From assembly GCA_036388675.1 (NCBI GenBank), contig DASVRI010000033.1, positions 124,001 through 188,000 of the forward strand: a stretch of DNA of 64,000 bases. Reading direction: 5' to 3'. Shown here piece after piece: positions 45,775-54,036 of this stretch (position 1 is its first letter; every line of letters starts with the position of its first letter). A program made the translations under genes and the position numbers. A model generated the notes under the pieces. The model made no database searches. It saw only the letters and a program-made list of their open reading frames with translations, and was not told the DNA's origin. This DNA is from DASVUS01 sp036388675 (GTDB lineage: Bacteria; Armatimonadota; Abditibacteriia; Abditibacteriales; Abditibacteriaceae).

Positions 45775-45810
45775 CCGCTACGAGTACTCGCCGGCGAGTA
45801 CTCGTAGCGG
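45775..45810. terminator. 36-bp perfect palindrome built from two GAGTACTC copies
   Basis: The whole segment is self-complementary (arms 45775-45792 and 45793-45810) and contains GAGTACTC at 45782-45789 and 45796-45803. It begins eight bases after the GH16 stop. A hairpin of two iterated palindromes suggests use as a terminator, similar to paired uptake sequences in some bacteria. Confidence 0.6.
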
Positions 45811-45865
45811 ACGGCACCAGCAAACGGCATTAGACAAAGCGAGCGCCGGCGCACTTACGTTACAA

Positions 45866-45970
45866 TCAGGACTACGCAGGATGTTTTATCTGTAGAGGCG
45901 AGGTTGCCTCGCCCTGGGCGCGAAGACCGCGCCCCTACGAAACATTGAGATGCTTTTGCCTAAGTCCTGA
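45866..45970. repeat. MITE-like fold-back element
   Basis: Bounded by TCAGGACT and its complement AGTCCTGA, with a GC core TGTAGAGGCGAGG...CCTCGCCC and GCGCCCCTAC. It is the same element type as 4704-4839 and 50454-50556. The AGGACTT-GCA terminal word resembles termini of small non-autonomous elements in cyanobacteria and other phyla. No gene is inside. Confidence 0.65.
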
Positions 45971-46026
45971 CAAGTTTAGCGTGCCTACCTGTTCCGGCGA
46001 TCTGCTCATTCTACGAGGTTGAAATG

Positions 46027-46806
46027 CTAGGCGTTGATGGCAATTTCTCGTGCGGCGCGCAGAGCTTCTTCCAATCGAGTCGCGGCGGTTTCGCGCTGTT
46101 GGCGGCGCGGCAAGTCGCGAATGTCATCGAAGCGGAGAGACTTGCCGTAATGCACTCGCACGCGGGCCAATGTGGGGCGCGGAATGGTCGTCCCGTAGGG
46201 CACTACATGCTGCGTTCCCCGCAGGCCGACCGGCACAATCGGCACTCCCGAGCGTAGCGCCAACAGCACAACTCCGGCGGATAGTTCCTGCATCACGCCA
46301 TCGGCTGCGATGCGGCCTTCAGGAAAGACCACAACAGCCTGCCCACTGCGCAGCAGTTCCTCCGTGAAGCGCAACGCGGCGCGGTCTGCTTCCCCTGGTT
46401 CAACAGGAAACGCCTGGCAAAAACGGATGGCCGGCCCCAGAACGCCCATTTCAAACAGTTCACGTTTGGCCATGAACCACAGCGGACGCGGCGATCCGTT
46501 CAGGACAAAAGGCGGATCCGAATCGGATATATGATTTGGTGCCAGAATGAAGGGGCCACGACGCGGCACGTTATGGCGCCCCGTTACGCGCAGTCGGGGC
46601 GCGAGAACGCGCATAATAACCCGCAATAGCACTCGCGCCCAGGGATAGACGGCGCGATAGGCATCTGACGAGCGCACAGGTAAAGGTAGTGTTTCCGATT
46701 CCGTCGTGGACGGATTGGATGCCGCGTGCTCAAGCCGAGATGGCTCAAGCCGAGGCGGTTGCCCACTGCTGCTTTCGGTGTCCTGCTCCGTTTCGTGAGT
46801 ACTCAT
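46027..46806 (-). CDS. PlsC-like 1-acylglycerol-3-phosphate acyltransferase
   Basis: This 259-residue acyltransferase has the HX4D motif in APNHISDSDPPF, the PRPLWFMAKRELF block, FPVEPGEADR and the FPEGRIA block, fitting lysophosphatidate acyltransferase. It makes phosphatidate-type lipids at the inner membrane; a second, divergent homologue is at 7831-9045. I choose the ATG at 46806; codons 1-4 are ATG AGT ACT CAC, so the start contains a GAGTACTC copy. The frame is open up to 46869, overlapping the upstream gene, but that stretch has no homology. The N-terminal 50 residues are polar and disordered. Confidence 0.88.
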   Translation of the reverse strand: MSTHETEQDTESSSGQPPRLEPSRLEHAASNPSTTESETLPLPVRSSDAYRAVYPWARVLLRVIMRVLAPRLRVTGRHNVPRRGPFILAPNHISDSDPPFVLNGSPRPLWFMAKRELFEMGVLGPAIRFCQAFPVEPGEADRAALRFTEELLRSGQAVVVFPEGRIAADGVMQELSAGVVLLALRSGVPIVPVGLRGTQHVVPYGTTIPRPTLARVRVHYGKSLRFDDIRDLPRRQQRETAATRLEEALRAAREIAINA

Positions 46807-46828
46807 GAAGTCGCCTGAGACCGAGCGC

Positions 46829-48418
46829 CTACTCGTCCTGCGCGCCCAGCAGCACGCGCGATAGTTCATCGGCTGTTGTGAGGCCGCGCGTCAGCTTGTC
46901 CATGCCGTCGTCCCACAGCGTGCGCAGTCCGTTTTGCTGCGCCAGACGACGCAACGAATCGGCGTCCGTCTTTTCCATGATGGCACGGCGAATGTCGCTG
47001 TCAACAGTCAACAGTTCAATGACCGCCATGCGCCCGCGATAACCGGTGTGCCCGCACTCTTCGCAACCAGTGCCGTAATAAATTTTGGTGCCCTCCGCGA
47101 GCTTGAAGCGGATGGCGGCTTCCTGGTATTCCGTGCTGTTGAACGGCACTTCCGCGCGGCAGTGGCGGCAGATAAGACGCACCAGGCGCTGTGCGAGACA
47201 ACCTGCCAGACTCGATGCGATGAGGAACGGCGCCACGCCCATATCCTGCAAGCGCGTCACGGCGCCGACCGCCGAGTTGGTGTGCAGAGTACTCAATACA
47301 AGGTGCCCCGTTAGTGCGGCGCGAATGGCGACTTCCGCCGTTTCGGTGTCGCGAATTTCACCCACGAGGATAACGTCCGGGTCCTGGCGCAAAATCGCGC
47401 GCAACTGCGTGGCGAACGTAAGGTCGATTTCAGCTTGAACGTTGGTTTGCGTTACGCCGGGCAATTCATATTCGACCGGGTCTTCGACTGTGATGACGTT
47501 CTTGGTTTCGTCGCGCGTGGCCGCCAGAGCCGCATACAGCGTAGTCGTTTTGCCCGAACCGGTTGGGCCGGTCACGAGAATCATGCCGTAAGAACGCCCC
47601 AGCATTTCTTTGAAGAGCACATGTGATTCGGCGGTAAAGCCAAGCTGCGTCAGGTCGGTCACGAGACTGCTGCGATCGAGCAAGCGCATGACAACTTTTT
47701 CACCGTGAATGCTGGGCAGGCTCGACACGCGAAAGTCGAAAACGCGCCCACCGATGGTGGCGCGAAAGCGACCGTCCTGCGGCATACGGTTTTCCGTGAT
47801 GTCCAGGTTGGCCAGCACTTTAAAGCGAGAAATGATGGGCGGCTGTAATTCTTTGGGAATAATGCCACCGGCGCGCAACTGTCCATCAACACGATAGCGC
47901 GGCAGCAGGCCGTCTTCACGCGGCTCCAGGTGCATATCCGACGAACGCATCGCAACGGCGATTTTCAACAACTCGTTACAGTACGTCACGATGGTTCCCA
48001 TGACCGGATCTTCAGTCTGGTTGGAACGCTCACCTTCGAAGATGACACCGGAATCATCCAGTATCGGAGCCGCATCCGCACCCAGTCCGATGTTTTGATG
48101 CGGTGATGGCCCCAGATCCGCAATCGCTTCCCTGGCCAGCGCCATCGTTGCGGCACTCGACGTTCCATTGACGGCGCCGTTGGTCATAGCGCCGGTTTCG
48201 GCTGTGGCCAACGCGCCGCTTTGAGCGTTGCCCTGAGACACGATAGAAAAGGCTTCCGGCGCAACTTCAAGAATTTCCATGGCCATGACGGCGCCCATGT
48301 CAACCAGTGCCTGTGCGATACCGACACCGGGCGCGCGACGCGCGGCGGCTTCTCGCACTTGCTGCGGTGTAACCAATCCGGCCTGCACCAAATTACGCGC
48401 TAACTGCTGCTCGGTCAT
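46829..48418 (-). CDS. pilB: GspE/PilB-type secretion ATPase
   Basis: This 529-residue hexameric motor ATPase belongs to the type IV pilus/type II secretion family. An N-terminal MshEN-like region (VTPQQVREAAARRAPGVGIAQALVDMG) is followed by a linker with an Ala/Gly/Asn-rich stretch (TNGAVNGTSS). The catalytic core has Walker A GPTGSGKTTTLYAAL near 286, the Asp box, Walker B ILVGEIRDTETAEVAIRAALTGH and the tetracysteine zinc site (CRHC near 415, CEECG near 452). It likely polymerises pilins or pseudopilins such as the DUF1559 protein at 17978; it cannot be told whether it is PilB or GspE. No other pilus genes are beside it. The downstream acyltransferase begins 22 bp later. Confidence 0.9.
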   Translation of the reverse strand: MTEQQLARNLVQAGLVTPQQVREAAARRAPGVGIAQALVDMGAVMAMEILEVAPEAFSIVSQGNAQSGALATAETGAMTNGAVNGTSSAATMALAREAIADLGPSPHQNIGLGADAAPILDDSGVIFEGERSNQTEDPVMGTIVTYCNELLKIAVAMRSSDMHLEPREDGLLPRYRVDGQLRAGGIIPKELQPPIISRFKVLANLDITENRMPQDGRFRATIGGRVFDFRVSSLPSIHGEKVVMRLLDRSSLVTDLTQLGFTAESHVLFKEMLGRSYGMILVTGPTGSGKTTTLYAALAATRDETKNVITVEDPVEYELPGVTQTNVQAEIDLTFATQLRAILRQDPDVILVGEIRDTETAEVAIRAALTGHLVLSTLHTNSAVGAVTRLQDMGVAPFLIASSLAGCLAQRLVRLICRHCRAEVPFNSTEYQEAAIRFKLAEGTKIYYGTGCEECGHTGYRGRMAVIELLTVDSDIRRAIMEKTDADSLRRLAQQNGLRTLWDDGMDKLTRGLTTADELSRVLLGAQDE

Positions 48419-48567
48419 ATTAACTCCAGAAATCTGCGATGGTTCGACGTATATAGTTGAAAACTGTGGCGGCAGATCGTGGCGATAAAACTGCCGTTTT
48501 GCTCCTTAAGTGTAAGCGGCATGAGCATATTTCTCAAATGCCGCCGCGACTATCCAACAGCGAGTAC

Positions 48568-49455
48568 TCAACTGTTGCCGCCGCGACGTGAATTCGCGCG
48601 GTAATCTCTGGCGGTTGTGCCGGTGACTTTTTTGAATGCCCCCGCAAAATGTTGGCTGGAAGAAAATCCCAGTTCCAGAGCGAGCTGCGTAATCGGCACA
48701 TCACTGCACTGTAGCAATTGGCGCGCGTGCTCAATACGGTTCTGCAGCAGATAATGATGCGGCGGCACACCCACTTCGCGCGTAAAGCACTCGGCCAGAT
48801 GGGACGGCGAAAGCCCCGCCATACGCGCTAAACCGGCCAGTGTCCAGGGCCGAGTTGGCTGATGGTCGAGCAGTTCGCGAGCGCGTGCCACCGCAGCGTG
48901 TCCCGCCACCAGAGATGGCGACGGACTGTGTTGCAGCAGCCGCGACGCTTCGAGCACAAGATAATCGAGCGCGAGGCAAATGCCCGTGGTGCGCTGCGGT
49001 AAATGAATGGAAACTTCTCGAATCAAGCGCCGGAAGGGCGACATCAAATCCTGCGCCGCCTCAAAGAACACGACCATGCGATTTTCCCAAAGCGGCGCAA
49101 GAAGCGGATAGCGTCGCCACACAGCGTTCAAATCGACCGCCGCGAAAAAGAAGTGGTGCCTGGCTTTCGAGTACTCGTGCATGCGATGCAGCACGTTTGG
49201 CGCGACGGCGAAGAAGCTGCCGTCGCGCAGTGTGTATGTCTGCTCGCCGCTTGCACCGGGCGCATCCCATTGCGAAACACCATCGATTTGCAGGTAAAAC
49301 TCCCATACGGCGTGCGTGTGATCGCCAATAAGAAATGAGCCGGGTGCCCACTGCTCACCAATGTGTACCAATTCGGGCACGCCCTCGTCGGGCACGTCGG
49401 CATGAAAGCCGGCCAACAATCCGTTGGGCCGCCGGTAAGGTGAAGAGTCGGTCAT
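48568..49455 (-). CDS. AraC-family transcriptional regulator
   Basis: This 295-residue regulator has an N-terminal cupin-like ligand domain (DHTHAVWEFYLQIDG; GEQTYTLRDGSFFAVAPNVLH) and a C-terminal double helix-turn-helix (about 190-290; LAGLARMAGLSPSHLAECFTREVGVPPHHYLLQNRIEHARQLL; ITQLALELGFSSSQHFAGAFKKVTG). It is divergent from the dioxygenase gene at 49545, with only about 90 bp between starts, so it probably controls that gene and itself. The stop codon overlaps the GAGTACTC copy at 48562-48569. The inducer is unknown. Confidence 0.92.
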   Translation of the reverse strand: MTDSSPYRRPNGLLAGFHADVPDEGVPELVHIGEQWAPGSFLIGDHTHAVWEFYLQIDGVSQWDAPGASGEQTYTLRDGSFFAVAPNVLHRMHEYSKARHHFFFAAVDLNAVWRRYPLLAPLWENRMVVFFEAAQDLMSPFRRLIREVSIHLPQRTTGICLALDYLVLEASRLLQHSPSPSLVAGHAAVARARELLDHQPTRPWTLAGLARMAGLSPSHLAECFTREVGVPPHHYLLQNRIEHARQLLQCSDVPITQLALELGFSSSQHFAGAFKKVTGTTARDYRANSRRGGNS

Positions 49456-49544
49456 GAAGAATTACGTATCCCTGCCGAAGATTATATACATTTCTCCGCC
49501 ACTTGATGAAAGTGATGCGGCCAGCAGCCATGCAGACTATGGTC

Positions 49545-50447
49545 ATGCAAAATCTGCTTTCTCCACCGCAACTAACCGACGAGCAACTGGGCCTGCTGCC
49601 CACCAATGAAGATGTCGCTTTTTATCGCGAGCATGGCTACTACGTGTCGAAAAAGATTTTCTCCGACGAGGAGATTGATGCGGCTCTTAGCGGCAGTGAG
49701 GCTTTCTACAACTGCGAACTGCACGAACCCGAGCCGCACATCCTGGAGAAACTGGATGCGCTGGGCTGGTCGCGTCCCAAAGGCGAATACTCGGGATTGC
49801 GCAAACACGACTACTCATCGTTCTGGCGTCGTGAGTTGGGACACTTAGTGCGGCATGCGCTGCTCGGTGGCATCGCAGCACGCCTCACGGGTTCGCCCGA
49901 AGTGCGTCTGTGGCACGACCAACTGCTTTATAAACCCACAGATAGCCCCGACAAAAAAGCGAACGTCGGCTGGCACACCGATCGTGGATACTGGAAAACT
50001 TGCTCTTCGCACAACATGGTGACGGCATGGATTCCCTTTCACGATTGCACCGAAGAAATGGGTACCATCACCATGATCGACGGCAGCTTGCATTGGCCCG
50101 ATAACACAAATAAGCTCGACTTCTTCTCCAACGATCTCGATGGCCTGGAAAAAGAGTTTGTGACCGGCGGCAGACGAGTACTCAAAGTGCCGGTAAACCT
50201 GCAAAAAGGTCAGGTCAGTTTCCACCACAGCCTGACAATACACGGCAGCGGCCCCAATCGCAGCAATGCACCACGACGTTCTATCGCGGTGCATTTGCAG
50301 GACAAAGACAATCACTGGCAGGAGTTCCGCATGAAGCAGGGCCGCCTTGCCACTCACGCCAATGACAACCTGGTGCGCCAATTCGATGGTCACCCCGACT
50401 ATTTCGATCCCGATTTCTGCCCGGTCTTGTGGCGTCAGCAAACGTAA
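49545..50447 (+). CDS. Phytanoyl-CoA dioxygenase (PhyH) family protein
   Basis: This 300-residue Fe(II)/2-oxoglutarate-dependent oxygenase-like protein has VGWHTDRGYW with the HxD metal ligands (His near 144, Asp near 146). The distal His is in SLTIHGSG (near 232) and the 2-oxoglutarate Arg in NAPRRSIAVH. PhyH-type proteins hydroxylate varied small molecules. The gene is divergent from an AraC regulator, an arrangement common in plant-polymer-degrading bacteria; the substrate is unknown. Several in-frame starts exist upstream (from 49503); I choose 49545 because the sequence MQNLLSPPQLT begins the conserved region. A GAGTACTC copy lies inside. Confidence 0.85.
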   Translation: MQNLLSPPQLTDEQLGLLPTNEDVAFYREHGYYVSKKIFSDEEIDAALSGSEAFYNCELHEPEPHILEKLDALGWSRPKGEYSGLRKHDYSSFWRRELGHLVRHALLGGIAARLTGSPEVRLWHDQLLYKPTDSPDKKANVGWHTDRGYWKTCSSHNMVTAWIPFHDCTEEMGTITMIDGSLHWPDNTNKLDFFSNDLDGLEKEFVTGGRRVLKVPVNLQKGQVSFHHSLTIHGSGPNRSNAPRRSIAVHLQDKDNHWQEFRMKQGRLATHANDNLVRQFDGHPDYFDPDFCPVLWRQQT

Positions 50448-50680
50448 TCTTCAAGGCTTATGGAGCAGGCTTGCTAATGCAGGGGAATATCAGGGCCTAG
50501 CGCTCCGGGCGTAGCACGCTACGCCCCTACAAGGACTGGCTTCCTGCGTAAGTCCTCATCTTGAAATCATCAGAAAACGTTACACAACAAAGACACCGGC
50601 GAACGAGAAAGTCTAGCTGCCTCACAGCGGCTCGGTGGCAAGGAATTCTAGAACTTTAGCGGAATTTCAGCACCAAAGGG
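50448..50680. other. Non-coding region holding a small fold-back element
   Basis: No gene on either strand is credible here. The first 110 bp are a MITE-like element and the rest shows no clear structure until the promoter at 50681. Confidence 0.5.
50454..50556. repeat. MITE-like fold-back element, degenerate ends
   Basis: The right end reads TGCGTAAGTCCT and the left end AGGCTTATGGAGCAGG, degenerate complements. The core has a perfect 9-bp stem (50507-50515 with 50518-50526) and the shared CGCCCCTAC word. It is the third member of the family at 4704 and 45866. Confidence 0.55.
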
Positions 50681-50709
50681 TTGGTCGAGATTTTCATCAG
50701 CGGTATAAT
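50681..50709 (+). promoter_or_regulatory. Promoter of the ABC transporter operon
   Basis: TTGGTC (50681-50686), 17 bases and TATAAT (50704-50709). The start of transcription near 50716 leaves a leader of about 215 bases before the ABC gene. The leader contains a short reading frame of 11 codons (50733-50768) with ggag upstream. Confidence 0.65.
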
Positions 50710-50932
50710 GGCACAGGGAGCAGCAGCTCACTGATGAAATTTCGCATTTACGCCGGCAACGTCCGGTAAACACCTTCCGCAACGAAGGAACAGTTTCGCC
50801 ATTGGCTTTCACAGCCACTGCGCACCCCGCACGAGTACCCGAGTACTCTTTCGCGATGTGCCAGTGGCTTTTGGCTTTTGTCTTGCACCTGGCTGCTGCG
50901 TCTTGTTTGGTTTTTAGTCTCTGTTTAGTGTT
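50710..50932 (+). other. Long leader of the ABC transporter gene
   Basis: About 220 bases with a possible 11-codon leader peptide (50733-50768) and a pairing block AGCCACTG/CAGTGGCT near 50810-50870. It carries one GAGTACTC copy (50841-50848). I recognise no known riboswitch. Confidence 0.4.
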
Positions 50933-52675
50933 ATGAATGTTTATAGCCGTCTTCTCGAAGAAGTTCGCCCTCACTGGAAAATCGCGTTCGCCGGGCTGGG
51001 ATTCAGCATCGCGATGGCTCTCTTTGAGCTAATGCCGTCCGTGCTGACGCAGTGGCTGGTTGACGATGCCCTGGGCAAGAAGAATTTGAGCTTGCTTTAT
51101 GTGCTGGCAGGCGCGTTGTTCGCGCTGTTGCTGGCGCGCACGGTTTCCCACTCCGCGCGTATGATGTTCCTCGGCAAGTTGGCACAGATGGTTTTATACC
51201 AGTTGCGCACGCGGCTCTATGAGCACTTGCAGAAGCTGTCCATGTCGTTCTACCAGAACAAGCGCACCGGCCAGATTATGAGCCGCGTCACCAGCGACGT
51301 GAACGTCATCGAGCAGTTCGTGGTCGAAGTCATTCGCGACGGCGTGGTCAACCTGGTGAAGTTGGTCTTCATCGCGGCCATTCTCCTTAGTACCAACTGG
51401 CAGTTGGCTCTCATCACTTTGCTGCCTACTGTGCCATTGGCGTGGGGCACCAAGGAGTTCAGCAAACGCGTGCGCGCCGGATACCGCACCATGCGCCGCC
51501 GCATGGCCGACATGAACTCGATTCTTTCGGATACCATCGGCGGCATTCGCGTGGTGCAGGTTTTCGGACAGGAAGAAACCGAAGCGATTAAGTTCCGCGC
51601 CAAGTCGCTCGACTTCCAGCAGGCCGGTCTGCTGACCAACCGCTTGCAGGCTATCTTTTTTCCCAGCGTCAACCTGGCGTTTGGCATTGGCCAGGTGCTG
51701 GTGTGGATGCTGGGTGGACGCGAAGTGATTCGCGGCAACCTTTCACTCGGTCACCTGGTGATGTTTTCGGGTTTGGTGGCGCAGTTCTATGCGCCGGTGC
51801 AGTCGCTATCACAGATGAGCAACCTGTTTGCGAACACATCGGCCAGCGGCGAGCGTGTGTATGAGATCCTCGACATGCAGCCCGAAATTCGCAGCGAAGA
51901 TCATGCGGCGCCGCTGCCCAGCGTCGCCGGCCAGGTGGTTTTTGAAAACGTCACCTTTGGCTACGATTCATCCGAGCCGACATTGCAGGATATCAACCTC
52001 AGGGTGCAGCCCGGCGAAACGATCGGTTTGGTGGGGCCATCAGGCTCCGGCAAGAGTACTCTGGTGTCGCTTATTTCACGCTTTTATGACCCCAGCGAGG
52101 GCAGCGTAAAAGTCGATGGCATTGATGTGCGCGACGTGAACTTGCAGGATTTGCGGCGCAGCGTCAGCGCCGTGTTGCAGGAGCCGTATCTTTTCCACGG
52201 CACGATTCGCGAGAACATTTCTTATGGCCGTCCCGACGCCACCTTCGATGAAGTGATGGAAGCTGCTCGTGCCGCCAATGCGCACGACTTCGTCATGAAA
52301 CTGCCGGATGGCTACGATACGCACGTCGGAGAGCGCGGCACCAAGCTGTCGGGCGGCGAACGCCAACGCATCTCGATTGCGCGTGCCATTCTGGACGACC
52401 CCAAGATTCTCATTCTGGATGAAGCGACTTCGGCTGTTGATACGGAAAGCGAAGTGCAGATTCAGCAGGCGCTCGACAACCTGATGGAAGGTCGCACCAC
52501 GCTGGCTATCGCGCACCGCTTGAGCACGGTCAAAAACGCCACCAAATTAGTCGTCATGGAAGCGGGACGCATCGTTGAAGAAGGCTCGCACGACGAATTG
52601 ATACAAAAGGAAGACGGCCTGTATCGCCGCCTGGTCGATATGCAGAGCCGGCTCGGCGCGACAATCGGCGAGTAA
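50933..52675 (+). CDS. ABC exporter, fused membrane and ATPase domains
   Basis: This 580-residue half-transporter of the MsbA/multidrug-exporter class has six membrane segments (about 15-320), with the coupling-helix region typical of type IV exporters. The nucleotide-binding domain has Walker A GPSGSGKST (near 368-376), Q-loop VLQEPYLF, signature LSGGERQRISIARA (near 472) and Walker B ILILDEATSAVDTESE (near 492). The gene 21 bp downstream encodes a DUF1854 protein; ABC/DUF1854 pairs are known to be linked to cyanophycin metabolism in some annotations, so the cargo may be a peptide or polymer precursor. That link is knowledge-based, not seen here. Confidence 0.93.
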   Translation: MNVYSRLLEEVRPHWKIAFAGLGFSIAMALFELMPSVLTQWLVDDALGKKNLSLLYVLAGALFALLLARTVSHSARMMFLGKLAQMVLYQLRTRLYEHLQKLSMSFYQNKRTGQIMSRVTSDVNVIEQFVVEVIRDGVVNLVKLVFIAAILLSTNWQLALITLLPTVPLAWGTKEFSKRVRAGYRTMRRRMADMNSILSDTIGGIRVVQVFGQEETEAIKFRAKSLDFQQAGLLTNRLQAIFFPSVNLAFGIGQVLVWMLGGREVIRGNLSLGHLVMFSGLVAQFYAPVQSLSQMSNLFANTSASGERVYEILDMQPEIRSEDHAAPLPSVAGQVVFENVTFGYDSSEPTLQDINLRVQPGETIGLVGPSGSGKSTLVSLISRFYDPSEGSVKVDGIDVRDVNLQDLRRSVSAVLQEPYLFHGTIRENISYGRPDATFDEVMEAARAANAHDFVMKLPDGYDTHVGERGTKLSGGERQRISIARAILDDPKILILDEATSAVDTESEVQIQQALDNLMEGRTTLAIAHRLSTVKNATKLVVMEAGRIVEEGSHDELIQKEDGLYRRLVDMQSRLGATIGE

Positions 52676-52696
52676 TTTCACCCCATTTAACTACTC

Positions 52697-53497
52697 ATGA
52701 GAGGACATATTTTTCCACCACACACCCAGATTCGCCGCGATTCGGACGGCGCGCTCATGCTTTGTCTCGATGGGCAGACGACGCGGCTCAAGGCGCCGCG
52801 TCGCGCGCGTCCGCTTTCCGAACCCGACAAATACATTTTGTTGTACAACGAGAGTGAAGAGGAAATGGGCGTGCTGCGCGACCTGGCCGAGTTGGATGAA
52901 GAGTCGCGGCAGGTGTTGGGCGATGCTCTGAAAAAAGTTTACGTCATCGAGCGCATTGTGCGAGTACTCGAAGTCGAAAAAGAAGCTCTCACCGGGCAGA
53001 CACGCTGGCGCGTCGAACTGGCACGCGAGGAAGACGACGCCCCGCAGCAGGATGTAATTTTCACCGCGCTCGACCAGATGGAGCCTTCACCACTGCGCGA
53101 CGGGGCTCCCGCTGCCGATGGAAACGGTTCGATGTCGAGCGGCTCTAATTCAGTGAATGGCTCGACGGCAAACGGCGCTACCTCCAACGGTGCTACTTCT
53201 AACGGCGCGACCGTTAACGGCTTAACGAATAACAGTTCCGATGGCAGTGCGGACAACGCACGCGACGACTCGAAAATTTTAAATCGCTTGCGGCTGCGTT
53301 TGAACCGCGACCGCGTTGACGGCGAGCCTGATGTCGCAACCGAAGAGCGCGAGTTTCTCATCAACGGTCAAGAGGATGTGCAAACCGCGCGCTACCCGCA
53401 CATTTACATCGTGGATACCGACCGCAATCGTTATGAAATCCTCAACTGCGAGACGATGGATCTTGAATCGCGCCGCGCCGCAGAACGATTTTTCTAA
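52697..53497 (+). CDS. DUF1854 protein, ABC-transporter partner
   Basis: This 266-residue protein is split into two conserved blocks of DUF1854. The first (about 15-115) has LSEPDKYILLYNESEEEMGVLRDLAELDEESRQVL and VYVIERIVRVLEVE. The second (about 215-266) has REFLINGQEDV...YIVDTDRNRYEILNCETMDLESRRAAERF. Between them lies a low-complexity Asn/Gly/Ser/Thr-rich insertion made of NGATS repeats (about 135-190), longer than the usual family. It starts 21 bp after the ABC gene and clearly forms an operon with it. The function is unknown; it may regulate or couple the transporter. Confidence 0.82.
   Translation: MRGHIFPPHTQIRRDSDGALMLCLDGQTTRLKAPRRARPLSEPDKYILLYNESEEEMGVLRDLAELDEESRQVLGDALKKVYVIERIVRVLEVEKEALTGQTRWRVELAREEDDAPQQDVIFTALDQMEPSPLRDGAPAADGNGSMSSGSNSVNGSTANGATSNGATSNGATVNGLTNNSSDGSADNARDDSKILNRLRLRLNRDRVDGEPDVATEEREFLINGQEDVQTARYPHIYIVDTDRNRYEILNCETMDLESRRAAERFF
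53171..53215 (+). repeat. 15-bp tandem repeat, three copies
   Basis: Units of the form aacggtgctacttct repeat in frame and encode NGATS repeats in the DUF1854 insertion. Confidence 0.8.
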
Positions 53498-53658
53498 GTT
53501 CCGACGCCGGATGAGTACTCGCATCACGGTGGGTTGTCGCGTGTCACGGCTGTTATAATAAAATCGTTCCCGAAGCCGTTCCAAGCAACTGATGACACAG
53601 CGTTTACCGCTATGAAACGCCGGGACATCAACCACGCCACAGGGCAGGAGAAAATTTC

Positions 53659-53901
53659 ATGGCCAAATCCGTAGAAAAAACCGAAGTCAAAGCCCCTTTC
53701 CAGGTAACGCGCGCCAAGTGCGGGCAGTGCGGCAAAGAGTTGCGTTATGTTCCGTTCTCGTTGAACAACATCATGTGCCGCGATTGCTACGGCCTCGACC
53801 GCTACCGCCGCACCGCGCCCAGCAACATTGCGCCCGCCGAAAAGCCAATCGAAGTTCCAATGACGGATGAAGAGGTCAGCGCAGCCGCTGCGGCTTCGTG
53901 A
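53659..53901 (+). CDS. Small zinc-ribbon protein
   Basis: This 80-residue protein has two CxxC pairs (Cys21/Cys24 and Cys40/Cys43) around RYVPFSLNNIM, a compact zinc ribbon. The C-terminus is acidic and Ala-rich. A good ribosome-binding site (caggagaaa) precedes the ATG, and a TATAAT (53554-53559) lies about 100 bp upstream. Its TGA stop overlaps a GAGTACTC copy. Similar small zinc ribbons are often encoded with translation or nucleic-acid-processing genes; no function is known. Confidence 0.75.
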   Translation: MAKSVEKTEVKAPFQVTRAKCGQCGKELRYVPFSLNNIMCRDCYGLDRYRRTAPSNIAPAEKPIEVPMTDEEVSAAAAAS

Positions 53902-54036
53902 GTACTCGCCTTGTGCTGATGAATTAAATGTGTTGCTGAATCAAATCTGTTGCTAAAGCAATGGAGCAACGCAGGTCAGCCAGCGCATCAGCGGCTTTGG
54001 CTGTGTTGCAACATTGCGTTGTAGCCTGAGATGTAT

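Noticed and set aside
50648..50974. Minus-strand open frame of about 108 codons before the ABC gene
   Set aside because: It overlaps a good plus-strand promoter, leader and the start of the ABC gene and has unlikely composition.
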